Assembly (NCBI GenBank): GCA_036271555.1
Contig: DATBAK010000035.1
Location: forward strand, 1 to 46,799
Direction of reading: 5' to 3'
Source of the DNA: Acidimicrobiia bacterium
Lineage (GTDB): Bacteria > Actinomycetota > Acidimicrobiia > IMCC26256 > PALSA-610
DNA length: 46,799 nucleotides
A program made the position numbers and the translations under genes. Below the pieces are notes generated by a model. It was not told the origin of the DNA. It did no database searches and saw only the letters and a list, made by a program, of their open reading frames with translations. Shown here in pieces: positions 35,324 through 44,439 of the stretch (position 1 is the stretch's first letter; each line of letters begins with the position of its first letter).

Positions 35324-36418
35324 GTGATCGCCGCACGCATTGCGCTCGGAGTGCTCGGCATCGCGAGCGTCGTCATCGTGATCGACGCCGCGGTACGGAC
35401 CTTCGTGCTGCCGCGCGGCGCGACCGTCACCGTCACGCGCATGATCGCCCGCGCGCTGCGCAGCGTCTTCGATCTCTTCACGCGTCCCGCGAAGAGCTAC
35501 GAGCAGCGCGACCGCGTCATGGCGCTCTACGCGCCGCTCACGTTGCTCGCGTTCCCGATCGTGTGGCTCGGCAGCGTCTTCGTCGGCTTCATCGGCATCT
35601 TCTGGGCCGTCGAGCACACGACGTGGAGTGAGGCGGTTCGGCTGAGCGGCTCCGCGCTCTTCACGCTCGGCTTCGACACGCCCCGACGCGTCGGGCCGAT
35701 GCTCATCAGCTTCGTCGAGGCCGCGATCGGGCTCGGCCTCCTCGCGCTCCTCATCTCGTACCTGCCGACGATCTACGGGTCGTTCTCGCGACGCGAGGTC
35801 GCGGTCGGTCAGCTCACGGTGCGCGCGGGCACGCCGCCGTCGCCGAGCGAGATGATCATCCGCGCGCACCGCACCGGCTTCGCCGAGCGGCTCGACCCCA
35901 TCTGGCAGCAGTGGGAGCTGTGGTTCGTCGAGATCGAGGAGACGCACACCTCGGTCGGGATCCTCTCGTTCTTCCGTTCGCCGAACCCCCACCGCTCGTG
36001 GATCACCGCGGCGGGCGCGATCCTCGACACGGCCGCGCTCCGTCTCGCGCTCCTCGACATCCCGTGGACGCCCGACGCCGCGACGTGCATCCGCGCCGGC
36101 TACCTCGCGTTGCGCGCCATCGCCGACAACTTCCAGATCCCGTACGACGCCGCGCCCAACGCCGACGATCCGATCAGCGTCACGAAGTCGGAGTTCTTCG
36201 AGGTGTACGACCACATCGCCGAGGCGGGCGTGCCCGTGAAGCAGGATCGCGAGCAGGCGTGGCGCGACTTCGCGGGCTGGCGCGTGAACTATGACACCGT
36301 GTTGCTCACCCTTGCAGGGTTGGTGATGGCTCCGTATGCGCCGTGGTCGTCGGACCGGTCGCCGACGCGGGTGCACCGTCCGCCGATCGTGCGGCGACGG
36401 AGCGGGCGGAGTCGCTGA
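35324..36418 (+). CDS. Two-TM-type ion-channel-like membrane protein
   Basis: A 364-residue protein. Hydrophobic segments at about 5-25, 68-95 and 126-150; between the last two is a pore-loop-like segment WSEAVRLSGSALFTLGFDTP (101-120). The layout and position match the ion-channel-2 family, but the filter reads TLGFD in place of TVGYG. The C-terminal 200 residues are soluble and unrecognised (no RCK/TrkA-N motif seen). The GTG start lies 4 bases after arfB. The last 113 bases overlap the convergent lipase gene. Confidence 0.72.
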   Translation: MIAARIALGVLGIASVVIVIDAAVRTFVLPRGATVTVTRMIARALRSVFDLFTRPAKSYEQRDRVMALYAPLTLLAFPIVWLGSVFVGFIGIFWAVEHTTWSEAVRLSGSALFTLGFDTPRRVGPMLISFVEAAIGLGLLALLISYLPTIYGSFSRREVAVGQLTVRAGTPPSPSEMIIRAHRTGFAERLDPIWQQWELWFVEIEETHTSVGILSFFRSPNPHRSWITAAGAILDTAALRLALLDIPWTPDAATCIRAGYLALRAIADNFQIPYDAAPNADDPISVTKSEFFEVYDHIAEAGVPVKQDREQAWRDFAGWRVNYDTVLLTLAGLVMAPYAPWSSDRSPTRVHRPPIVRRRSGRSR

Positions 36419-37640
36419 CCGCCCAGCTCGCGAAGCGCTCGACGCCGTCGACCATCAACACGCTGCGGAGCGAGGGAAAGACGTCGAACGCGTGGTGCGC
36501 GCCGGCCAGCTCTGCGTACGCGACCGGCGCGGTGGACGCGGCGCGCAGGAGACCGACGAAGGCGCGCGCCTCCTCGACCGGCACGAGGTTGTCGAGCGAG
36601 CCGTGGATCACGAAGCACGGCGGCACGCCGTCGTGCACGTGGCTCATCGGCGACGCGAGGTCGAACACGTCGAAGTTCGCGTCGCGCAGCAGCTTCACGA
36701 TGCGCTTCTCGAGGATCCAGCGCAGCGCGTCGCGCTTGCCGCGGATGCCGTTGCGGTCGGTGAAGTCGTACACCGCGTAGACGGGCACGAACGCACGCAC
36801 CGACGTGTCGACGTCCTCGAAGCCGGGTTGGAAGCGCGCGTCGTTCGCGGTGAGTCCGAGCATCGCGGTGAGGTGACCGCCGGCCGAGCCACCGGTGACG
36901 ACGACGCGCGCCGGATCACCGCCGTACTCGGCGATGTGCTGCTTCACCCACGCGAGCGCCTGCTTGCAGTCGATCAGATGGTCGGGCCACGTCGCGCGGG
37001 GCGACAACCGGTAGTTGATCGCGACGCACACCCACCCGCGCGACGCGAGCTGGTACATGAGCGGCAGGCCCTGCTGCTTCTTCTCGCCGATCATCCAGCC
37101 GCCGCCGTGGATCTGCAGGAGCACCGGCGCGCCGGCGCCCGCGTTGTCGCGCTCGCCGTCCTCGGGGTCGACCTTCGGCCGGTAGACGTCGAGGCGATGG
37201 CGACGGTCGCCGTCGTCGACGTACGCGAGGTTCTTGATCTTCTCCACACCGGCGCGGCGCGGGTTGCGCGCGATCGCGCGCCGGAACGGACTGCGAACGG
37301 GGGTGACGGCTTCGAGCGGCGGGAGGTCGCGCAGCGCGTCGTCGATGAACGCGCGGGTTCGCAACGCGAGGGTCACGATGTGCACGAGCCCGATCCACGA
37401 CAGCGCGGTGAGCGCGAGCGCGAGGTCGCCGGTCCACGCGTGGAGCGCGCCCGTGGCGACGAAGAGGCCGATGGCAACGGCCTGCCAGACGAGGTGGATC
37501 TCGGCGAGCTCGGTCGTCAGCCAGGCGGAGAAGAAGCTGACACCGACCAGCGAGGTGGGGCGCCGCCGCGGCGCCAGGGCATTGAGGGTGAACACCAGGC
37601 CGACGACGGCCACGCACAGAAACCAGCCCGAGGCGCTCAC
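36306..37640 (-). CDS. Membrane-anchored alpha/beta hydrolase (hormone-sensitive-lipase type)
   Basis: A 444-residue protein. Three or four N-terminal membrane segments (1-115) precede an HSL-type hydrolase: oxyanion motif HGGGW, nucleophile Ser in GGSAGGH, acid Asp in HGSLDNLVP, His in AGAHHAFDVF. It resembles the mycobacterial LipC-type carboxylesterases, which also lie beside a wax ester synthase/DGAT gene. It probably cuts lipid esters at the inner membrane. It is divergent from the acyltransferase gene; its C-terminal 37 residues overlap the channel-like gene on the other strand. Confidence 0.87.
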   Translation of the reverse strand: MSASGWFLCVAVVGLVFTLNALAPRRRPTSLVGVSFFSAWLTTELAEIHLVWQAVAIGLFVATGALHAWTGDLALALTALSWIGLVHIVTLALRTRAFIDDALRDLPPLEAVTPVRSPFRRAIARNPRRAGVEKIKNLAYVDDGDRRHRLDVYRPKVDPEDGERDNAGAGAPVLLQIHGGGWMIGEKKQQGLPLMYQLASRGWVCVAINYRLSPRATWPDHLIDCKQALAWVKQHIAEYGGDPARVVVTGGSAGGHLTAMLGLTANDARFQPGFEDVDTSVRAFVPVYAVYDFTDRNGIRGKRDALRWILEKRIVKLLRDANFDVFDLASPMSHVHDGVPPCFVIHGSLDNLVPVEEARAFVGLLRAASTAPVAYAELAGAHHAFDVFPSLRSVLMVDGVERFASWAVSDSARSVAARSADGAPASATGPTTTAHTEPSPTLQG

Positions 37641-37680
37641 CTCTACATTTTGGCCGCGAGGGAGCCCGCGTTCCTGCCTG

Positions 37681-37760
37681 AACGGCCGGGTCGCTCTGCG
37701 GGCCGGCCGTCCCAGGGGGCTGCGGCCTCAGGAGCGGCGAGCGAAGCGAGTGCGACCGGA
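37681..37760 (+). repeat. Dispersed repeat family A, copy 1
   Basis: Shares AACGG-CGGGTCGCT, then AGCGGCGAGCGAAGCGAGTG with 45209-45286. It sits in the divergent promoter region between lipase and acyltransferase. Confidence 0.75.
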
Positions 37761-37785
37761 AAGCTCAGGTGGGAGGATGGCGTTC

Positions 37786-39243
37786 GTGCGACGACTCTCC
37801 GGCCTCGACGCCGCCTTCCTCTCGATCGAGACGCCCACCGCTCACATGCACGTGATGAGCACGGCGATCCTCGATCCGTCGACCGCGCCCACTCCCTTCG
37901 ACGTCGAACGCGTGCGGGACCTCCTGCGCGAGCGCATGCACCTGCTGCCACCGTTCCGCCGGCGGCTCGTGACCGTGCCGTTCGACCTGCACAACCCGTT
38001 GTGGGTCGAGGACCCGGACTTCGACCTCGACTACCACGTGCGCCACACCGCGTTGCCGGCGCCGGGCGGACCGCGTGAGCTCGCGCGACTGACCGCGGAG
38101 ATCGCGGGCCGTCCGCTCGACCGGTCGCGACCGCTGTGGGAGATCTGGTACGTCGAAGGGCTCGAGCAGGACCGCGTCGCGGTGATCGCGAAGGTGCACC
38201 ACAGCGCGATCGACGGCATGTCCGGCGTCGAGCTGATCGCGAACCTCTACGACCTCGAAGCCGAACCTGCGTCGCGCTCGGAAGGACCGCGGCCCGAGGA
38301 CTGGCACGCCGACCACGTGCCCGGCGATCCGGAGCTGATCGCGCACGCGGTCGTGTCGCTCGCGCGTCAGCCGTTGCTCATGGCGCGCGCGATGCGGCGG
38401 CTCGTGCGCTCGGCGACGCGCGTCGTGCAGCGCGCGCGTGAGCAGACGACGAACATGACCGTGCCGTTGACCGCGCCGCGTCTCACGATGAACGGCACGA
38501 TCACACCGCACCGCAAGATCGCGTTCTCGTCGGTCGCGCTCGCCGACGTCAAGACCGTGAAGAACGCGTTCAACGTCAAGGTGAACGACGTCATCCTGGC
38601 GGTCGCGACCGGCGCACTGCGCACGTACCTCACGGCGCGTGGCGAGCTTCCGGACCGTCCGCTCGTCGCGACGATCCCGACGTCGACGCGCACCGAGGAG
38701 CAGAAGGCCGACATGGGCAATCGGGTCTCGGCGATGTTCGCCGGACTCCCAGTCGAGCTCGACGATCCCGTCGAGCGCCTCCTCTCGGTGCACCAGTCGA
38801 CGATCGGTGCGAAGCAGATGCACGAGGACATCGGCGGCGACACGCTGCAGGAGTGGGCCGACCTCGCGTCGCCCGCGCTGTTCTCGCGTGCGATGCGCGT
38901 GTACTCGGGCCTGCGGCTCGCGGACCGGCACCGTCCGATCCACAACCTCGTGATCTCGAACGTGCCCGGCCCACCGTTCCCGCTCTACTTCGCGGGCGCC
39001 AAGCTCCTCGCGATGTACCCGATGGGTCCGATCTTCGACGGCGCGGGCCTGAACCTCACGGTGATCAGCTACCTCGACCACGTCGACTTCGGGTTCCTCG
39101 TGTGTCGCGAGCTGGTTCCCGACGTCGACGACCTCGCGGGCGCGGTGCCCGACGCGCTCGCCGAGCTCGTGAAGGCCGCGGAGGCGCTCGACAAACCCGG
39201 TTTCAGCCGCGTCGCGCCGCGCCAAGCGCCGAAGCGGGGCTAG
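37786..39243 (+). CDS. Wax ester synthase/diacylglycerol acyltransferase (WS/DGAT)
   Basis: A 485-residue protein. The active-site HHxxxDG is HHSAIDG (138-144); also PLW (116-118), NDVILAVATGALR and the late NVPGPPFPLYFAGAKL. The family joins acyl-CoA to diacylglycerol or fatty alcohol to make storage lipid. GTG 37786 gives MRRLSGLDAAFL, the usual family start, with GGTGGGAGG nine bases upstream; ATG 37777 is the alternative but leaves no room for the ribosome binding site. The neighbouring lipase could mobilise the same lipids. Confidence 0.92.
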   Translation: MRRLSGLDAAFLSIETPTAHMHVMSTAILDPSTAPTPFDVERVRDLLRERMHLLPPFRRRLVTVPFDLHNPLWVEDPDFDLDYHVRHTALPAPGGPRELARLTAEIAGRPLDRSRPLWEIWYVEGLEQDRVAVIAKVHHSAIDGMSGVELIANLYDLEAEPASRSEGPRPEDWHADHVPGDPELIAHAVVSLARQPLLMARAMRRLVRSATRVVQRAREQTTNMTVPLTAPRLTMNGTITPHRKIAFSSVALADVKTVKNAFNVKVNDVILAVATGALRTYLTARGELPDRPLVATIPTSTRTEEQKADMGNRVSAMFAGLPVELDDPVERLLSVHQSTIGAKQMHEDIGGDTLQEWADLASPALFSRAMRVYSGLRLADRHRPIHNLVISNVPGPPFPLYFAGAKLLAMYPMGPIFDGAGLNLTVISYLDHVDFGFLVCRELVPDVDDLAGAVPDALAELVKAAEALDKPGFSRVAPRQAPKRG

Positions 39244-39265
39244 ACCAGCGTCCGCGCCCACACGT

Positions 39266-39366
39266 GCTCCCACGCGGCCGAAGGCGTGAGCGGAGCGAGC
39301 GTCGAGGCTCGCCAGCGAGCGTGCGAGTCGGCGACCCGAACGGAAGCCGGCGAAGGAGCGAGCGAA
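39266..39366 (+). repeat. Dispersed repeat family B, full copy
   Basis: About 100 bases between convergent genes; matches 14896-14997 in reverse orientation and 14211-14246 at its 5' end. Confidence 0.75.
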
Positions 39367-40152
39367 TCAGAACAGATCCGACTCGTGGATGCCGGGCGGC
39401 TCGCCCTTGTGGATGAACCACTCGTAGCCGAACGCGCGGCGGAACAACGCGAGTGGCATCTGGAGGAAGAACGAGTTGTCGTCGATCTGTGACGCGTGCG
39501 CCTGCATCGCGGCGCGCTTGCGGTCGACGAAGTCGGTCACGTCGACGCGCGTCGTGATGACCGCTTCGGGCATGCCGAGGTCCATCGCTTCGGGGTCGGG
39601 TCGCTCGACGCCTTCGGGCATCGTGTCGCCCTGTTCCTTCATGAGCCCGACGATGTAGTCGTGGTTCATCGTGGCCTCGAACACCGCGGGCGTGCCCGCG
39701 AGCTCGGCGGCGCGGTGGCCGACCCGGTGCACCTGAATGTGGTCGGGGTGCCCGTAGTTGCCCTTCTCGTCGTAGATCGTGAGCACGTCGGCGTGCTCCT
39801 CGTCGAGGATCGCGGCCAGGCGCGCCGCGGCCTCGTCGACGTCGGCGGTCCAGAACGAGCCGTCATCGTCGCGTCGCGGATCGTCGGCCATGCCCGAGTC
39901 GCGATAGCCGAGGAACTCGATGCGCTCGACGCCGAGGATCTCGCCCGCGGCCGCGGTCTCGACGATGCGCCGGTCCGCGAGCGTCTCGCCGTCGCGCAAC
40001 AAGCCGTCGGCGACCAGGCCGAGCTCGCCGCGTGTGGCGATCACGAGGACGACGCGGTGACCCGCCGCCGCGGCCCGGGCCATCGTGCCGCCGGTCGCGA
40101 TCGATTCGTCGTCGGGATGGGCGTGGAAGGTGACGAGCGTGCGCCGCTGCAT
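39367..40152 (-). CDS. PIG-L deacetylase, MshB/Mca-like
   Basis: A 261-residue zinc hydrolase with AHPDDESIATGG at the N-terminus, GELGLVADG, and NYGHPDHIQVHRVG, as in mycothiol enzymes MshB (GlcNAc-Ins deacetylase) and Mca (mycothiol S-conjugate amidase). The pathway is typical of actinobacteria. Which of the two activities applies cannot be settled by eye. CAGACT lies 6 bases before the ATG. It is divergent from the Liv-type operon, 112 bases away. Confidence 0.87.
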   Translation of the reverse strand: MQRRTLVTFHAHPDDESIATGGTMARAAAAGHRVVLVIATRGELGLVADGLLRDGETLADRRIVETAAAGEILGVERIEFLGYRDSGMADDPRRDDDGSFWTADVDEAAARLAAILDEEHADVLTIYDEKGNYGHPDHIQVHRVGHRAAELAGTPAVFEATMNHDYIVGLMKEQGDTMPEGVERPDPEAMDLGMPEAVITTRVDVTDFVDRKRAAMQAHASQIDDNSFFLQMPLALFRRAFGYEWFIHKGEPPGIHESDLF

Positions 40153-40221
40153 CGTCGGAGTCTGCCACTGTGCCTCGGCGTTGCCCGCCGGAGGTATCGA
40201 GTCGCTAGTCTCGCCCCTCGC

Positions 40222-40243
40222 AACCTGACACGCGCGTTAGGTT
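40222..40243. promoter_or_regulatory. TetR-type operator upstream of the Liv operon
   Basis: Imperfect 22-base palindrome with AACCT/AGGTT ends and TGACACGCGCGTTA core; 18 of 22 bases match the site at 45959-45980. It lies just after a -10-like TAGTCT (40207-40212) and 21 bases before the livK-like ATG. Confidence 0.6.
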
Positions 40244-40264
40244 TCGGATCCCTGGGGGGACCTC

Positions 40265-41620
40265 ATGCGGCTTCGAATGCTCGCGATCCTCACCTGTCTG
40301 GCCGTCGTCGCGGCCGCGTGCGGCAACTCCAAGCAGGACACCGCGACCAACACGACGACGGCCCAGGGAGGCCCGACCGCGACGACCGCGTCGGCCGCCG
40401 AGCTGAAGCAGAACGTCCCCGTCACCGCCAAGGGCGTGACGAACGACTCGATCAGCGTCGACGTGATCGCGTCGAAGAACAACCCCCTCCACGGGCACTA
40501 CGCCGAGATCGCCGACGGCATGCAGGCCTACTTCAACATGGTGAACTCGGAGGGCGGGATCTACGGCCGCCAGCTGAAGATCGGCAAGCAGCGCGACGAC
40601 ACCATCGGTCTCCAGAACCTGCAGCAGGCCCAGCAGGCGCTCGCGACCGACAACGCGTTCGCGACCTTCATCGCGACCCTGCAGTTCGGGGGTGCGCAGG
40701 CGCTCCAGAACGCGGGCCAGCCCACCTTCGGCTGGAACATCAACTCGGAATACGGCGACAAGAACGCCCTGTTCGGCAACGAGTCGGCCCTCTGCAACGG
40801 CGCGAGCTGCACGGGCATCACCGGCTCGTGGCTCGCGAAGAAGGCCGGCGCCACCAAGATCGGCGTGCTCGCCTACGGCGTGAACCAGTCGTCGATCGAC
40901 TGCGGCAAGGGCACCCTCAACTCGTTCGCCAAGTACGACGCCGCCAAGGTCGTCTTCCACGATTTCTCGATCCAGTTCGCGCAGCCCGACCTCTCCGCGC
41001 AGGTCGCGCAGATGAAGAACAAGGGCGTGCAGATGGTCTTCACCTGCATGGACGCCGACGAGACGCTCGTGCTCGCCAAGGAGATGAAGCGCCAGGGTCT
41101 CAACGCGATCCAGGAGCTCCCGAACGGCTACGACCGCAACTTCATCAAGGCGAACGCGCAGTACTACGAGGGCTCGTACGTGATCCCGCAGTTCCTCGCG
41201 CTCGAGTGGAAGCCGCAGATCCCGGAGATCAAGACGTTCGAGAAGTGGATCAAAGCGGAGAACAAGCCGACCTACGAGATCACGGTCATCGGCTGGATCG
41301 CGGCGTATCAGTTCGTGCTCGGCCTCAAGCTCGCGGGTCCGCACTTCACGCAGCAGAAGGTGATCGACGGGCTCAACACGCAGACTGATGTAACGGTCGG
41401 CGGGTTGATCTCGCCGATCAACTGGAAGGACACCGGCCACGTCGACCCGGTGAAGCACCCCGAGGTGCGGAGTCACACCGAGTGCTCGAATTTCCTCAAG
41501 ATCCACGACGGGACGTTCGTGCCGGTGTTCGCGACCGCGGCCAAGCCGTGGGTCTGCATCCCCAACTCGAGCACGCACGTGCCCGACAACCCGCCGACCC
41601 GCACCTACGTCAACGGCTGA
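40265..41620 (+). CDS. Liv-type ABC transporter substrate-binding lipoprotein
   Basis: A 451-residue lipoprotein; GGGGGGA precedes the ATG and the signal ends in VAAAC (Cys20). The mature part has a type I binding fold: NPLHGHYAEIADGMQAYFNMVNSEGGIYGRQLK is the LivK pattern, and ITGSWLAKKAGATKIGVLAYG begins the second lobe. Members of this family bind branched-chain amino acids, but actinobacterial copies also bind carboxylates, aromatic acids, amides and sterol-derived acids. The link to acyl-CoA genes downstream makes a non-amino-acid substrate plausible. Confidence 0.9.
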   Translation: MRLRMLAILTCLAVVAAACGNSKQDTATNTTTAQGGPTATTASAAELKQNVPVTAKGVTNDSISVDVIASKNNPLHGHYAEIADGMQAYFNMVNSEGGIYGRQLKIGKQRDDTIGLQNLQQAQQALATDNAFATFIATLQFGGAQALQNAGQPTFGWNINSEYGDKNALFGNESALCNGASCTGITGSWLAKKAGATKIGVLAYGVNQSSIDCGKGTLNSFAKYDAAKVVFHDFSIQFAQPDLSAQVAQMKNKGVQMVFTCMDADETLVLAKEMKRQGLNAIQELPNGYDRNFIKANAQYYEGSYVIPQFLALEWKPQIPEIKTFEKWIKAENKPTYEITVIGWIAAYQFVLGLKLAGPHFTQQKVIDGLNTQTDVTVGGLISPINWKDTGHVDPVKHPEVRSHTECSNFLKIHDGTFVPVFATAAKPWVCIPNSSTHVPDNPPTRTYVNG

Positions 41621-41665
41621 CGTCGTCCCGCATCAGCTGAGAGGACCGAGGAGGAGAGCCACGGC

Positions 41666-43684
41666 GTGGTCGATCTGATCAGCGCGGTCCTCCGGGGGAT
41701 GACCTTCGGGAGCATCTACGGGCTGCTCGCGGTCGGGCTCGTCCTGACCTACAAGACGTCGGGGGTCTTCAACCTCGCGTACGGGGCGCAGGCGTTCACG
41801 GCCGCGGCCGTCTACTACGACACACGCGTCCGGCACCACTGGCCGATCCCGCTCGCGTTGTTGCTCGCGGTCTTCATCGTGGCGCCGCTCACCGGCTTCG
41901 TGCTCGACCGGCTGTTGTTCCGGTTCCTGCGAAACACGTCGTCGGCCGCACGGCTGGTGACGGTGCTCGGCCTGCTCGTCGCGGTGCCACAAGCCGTCGA
42001 CCTGTGGTTCGGGTCGGCCAACAGCACCGCGACCGGCGTCGTGCCCGACGGACTGATCGTCTACCACCCGTTCGGCGGTGTGTTCCTCTATCGGGACGAC
42101 GTCGCGACGATCCTGATCACGCTCACGATCGTGAGCGGGCTCGTTGTGCTGTTCCGCTACACGTCGCTCGGGTTGCGGATGCGCGCGGTCGTCGAGAGCT
42201 CGCGCATGACCGAACTCGCGGGCGTGAACGCGGAGCTCGTGAGCATGAGCTCGTGGATGCTCGCGAGCTTCATCGCCGGACTGTCCGGCGTGCTGATTGC
42301 GCCGGTGCTCTCGCAAGTGACGAACGTCTTCTACACGCCGCTCGTCGTCGCCGCGATCTCGGCCGCGGTGCTCGCATCGCTCACGAGCATCCCGCTCGCG
42401 TTCGCGGGTGGGCTCGGGCTCGGGGTCCTCCAGCAGATCCTGTCGATCTACCTGCCGACGAACAGTGTCCTCGCGACGAACCTGCGGCCGTCACTGCCGT
42501 TCGTGGTGCTCTTCCTCATCCTGATCTTCTCGCCGCGGCTGCGGAACCGGCGCGACCTCGCCGACCCGCTCGCCGGGGTCGCGCCACCACCACCGCAGCC
42601 GATCGCGCGCGAGCGCAGCAAGGAGCTCACCTACGGCATGCGCGGCTGGTGGACCGTCGTGCTCGGGCTGCTCGGGTACTACGTGTTCTTCCACGCCAAC
42701 CCGAGCGTCGTGACCGAGTCCCAGGACGCCGTGATCTTCGCGATCATCTTCGCCTCGATCATCGTGATCACCGGCTTCGCGGGCGAGATCTCGCTGTGCC
42801 AGGCGACGTTCGCGGGCATCGGCGGCTTCGTCACCTTCCAGCTCGTCATGCAGCAGAACATGTCGGTGATGCTCGCGATCGTCATCGGCGCCGTCGTCGC
42901 CGCCGCGGTCGGCGCGCTGCTCGCGATCCCCGTGCTGCGGCTCGGTGGCATCTACCTCTCGCTCGCAACGCTCGCGTTCGCGTTGTTCTTCGAGAACGTG
43001 ATGGTGAAGTTCGGCTGGGTGGGCGGCCCGGCGTCGCCCGAGCCGATCCCGCGGCCGCAGATCGGCGGCATCGACTTTCACAGCGACAAGAGCTTCCTGG
43101 TGCTGTGCATCCTCATCATGCTCGTCGTTGCTCTCGCGTTGAAGTTGGTGCGGAGCGGCACGACCGGCCGGACGCTCGCGGCGCTGCGGGGCAGCGAGAC
43201 CGCGGCGGTGTCGATCGGCATCAACGCGACCCGCGCCCGCATCGTCGCGTTCGCGCTCTCGGCGGCGATCGCGGGGCTCGGTGGCGGCCTGCTCGCGACC
43301 GCGCACCAGCAGGTCGCGTTCCAGGCCAACTACGCGACCGATCTCGGCCTCGTGTGGATCGTGCTCGTCGTCAGCCTCGGGACCCGCACGTTCGAGGGTG
43401 CGCTGCAGGCGGCCGCGGGCTTCATCTTCTTCCCGATCCTGATCCTGCAGAACGCGGGGCCGTGGATCATCAACAACGTCCAGCCGTGGTGGCACCTGAC
43501 CGCGTTGCCGCTCGGGCTCGAGCCGATCCTGTTCGGCCTCGGCGCGCTCACGTACGCGAAGCATCCGGAGGGCCTGCTCGAGTACAACACGCGCAAGTCG
43601 CTCGTGAAGACGCAGGCGCGGATCGATCGCTTCAAGGACTGGCGGGCGCGACGCAAGCTCGCGGCGGCGGGCGCGCCGTCGTGA
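41666..43684 (+). CDS. Fused LivH-LivM-type ABC permease
   Basis: A 672-residue membrane protein that joins two permeases usually encoded apart. Residues 1-290 are LivH-like (GMTFGSIYGLLAVGLVLTYKT, LGLRMRAVVESSRMTELAGVN), and from about 320 LivM-like (ITGFAGEISLCQATFAGIG, LRLGGIYLSLATLAFALFFEN, LRGSETAAVSIGINATRARI). The GTG start has GAGGAGGAG upstream. It forms the full membrane channel from one chain. The stop overlaps the next start as GTGA. Confidence 0.92.
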   Translation: MVDLISAVLRGMTFGSIYGLLAVGLVLTYKTSGVFNLAYGAQAFTAAAVYYDTRVRHHWPIPLALLLAVFIVAPLTGFVLDRLLFRFLRNTSSAARLVTVLGLLVAVPQAVDLWFGSANSTATGVVPDGLIVYHPFGGVFLYRDDVATILITLTIVSGLVVLFRYTSLGLRMRAVVESSRMTELAGVNAELVSMSSWMLASFIAGLSGVLIAPVLSQVTNVFYTPLVVAAISAAVLASLTSIPLAFAGGLGLGVLQQILSIYLPTNSVLATNLRPSLPFVVLFLILIFSPRLRNRRDLADPLAGVAPPPPQPIARERSKELTYGMRGWWTVVLGLLGYYVFFHANPSVVTESQDAVIFAIIFASIIVITGFAGEISLCQATFAGIGGFVTFQLVMQQNMSVMLAIVIGAVVAAAVGALLAIPVLRLGGIYLSLATLAFALFFENVMVKFGWVGGPASPEPIPRPQIGGIDFHSDKSFLVLCILIMLVVALALKLVRSGTTGRTLAALRGSETAAVSIGINATRARIVAFALSAAIAGLGGGLLATAHQQVAFQANYATDLGLVWIVLVVSLGTRTFEGALQAAAGFIFFPILILQNAGPWIINNVQPWWHLTALPLGLEPILFGLGALTYAKHPEGLLEYNTRKSLVKTQARIDRFKDWRARRKLAAAGAPS

Positions 43685-44439
43685 GCCTGCTCGAGGCCGT
43701 CGGCATCGCGAAGCGCTTCGCGGGGATCACCGCGCTCGACCAGGTGAGCCTCGACGTCGAGCCCGGCGAGGTCGTCGGCCTCATCGGTCCCAACGGCGCG
43801 GGCAAGACGACGTTCTTCAACTGCCTGCTCGGGATGCTGAAGCCCGACGGCGGCACCGTGCACTTCGACGGCCACGACCTGACGCGCGTGCCCACCCACC
43901 GGCGCGCGCGGCTCGGCATCGGCCGCACGTTCCAACGCATCGAGCTGTTCACGGAGATGACGCCGCGCGAGCACCTGCTCATCGCGGAACGCATTCGCCG
44001 CGGCGACGGCGCGCTCTGGAAGGACCTGATCGGTCGCGGCCGCCCGAAGCCCGACGAGCTCGCGCGCGTCGAGCAGACGATCGAGCTGCTCGGGCTCGGC
44101 GACGTCGCCGACCGTCCGATCGAAGCGCTCAGCCTCGGGCGGGGTCGCATCGTCGAGGTCGGCCGCGCGCTCATGACGGAGCCGACGCTGTTGCTGCTCG
44201 ACGAGCCGTCGTCGGGACTCGATCATCACGAGACCCTCGACCTCGTCGAGAAGCTGCGCGAGGTGTCCGCGCAGCGGGGGACCGCGATCCTGCTCGTCGA
44301 GCACGACGTCGAGATGGTGCAGAGCCTCGCGACCCGCGTGTTCGTGCTCGACTTCGGCACGCTCATCGCGAGCGGTCCGACCGCCGAGGTGTTCGCGCAG
44401 GCGTCGGTCCGGCGGGCCTACCTGGGAGACGTCGTATGA
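43681..44439 (+). CDS. livG: Liv-type ABC transporter ATP-binding protein LivG
   Basis: A 252-residue ATPase. Walker A GPNGAGKT, LGIGRTFQRIELF (LivG Q-loop), signature variant LSLGRGRIVEVGRAL, Walker B LLLLDEPSSGLD, switch His in VEHDVEMV and DFGTLIASG. The LSLG signature in place of LSGGQ is a known subgroup feature. The GTG start lies in the stop of the permease gene. Confidence 0.9.
   Translation: MSLLEAVGIAKRFAGITALDQVSLDVEPGEVVGLIGPNGAGKTTFFNCLLGMLKPDGGTVHFDGHDLTRVPTHRRARLGIGRTFQRIELFTEMTPREHLLIAERIRRGDGALWKDLIGRGRPKPDELARVEQTIELLGLGDVADRPIEALSLGRGRIVEVGRALMTEPTLLLLDEPSSGLDHHETLDLVEKLREVSAQRGTAILLVEHDVEMVQSLATRVFVLDFGTLIASGPTAEVFAQASVRRAYLGDVV

Noticed and set aside
44125-44170. LSLGRGR signature in LivG as a possibly dead ATPase
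   Set aside because: A known variant in Liv-type ATPases; Walker A, Walker B and the switch His are intact.
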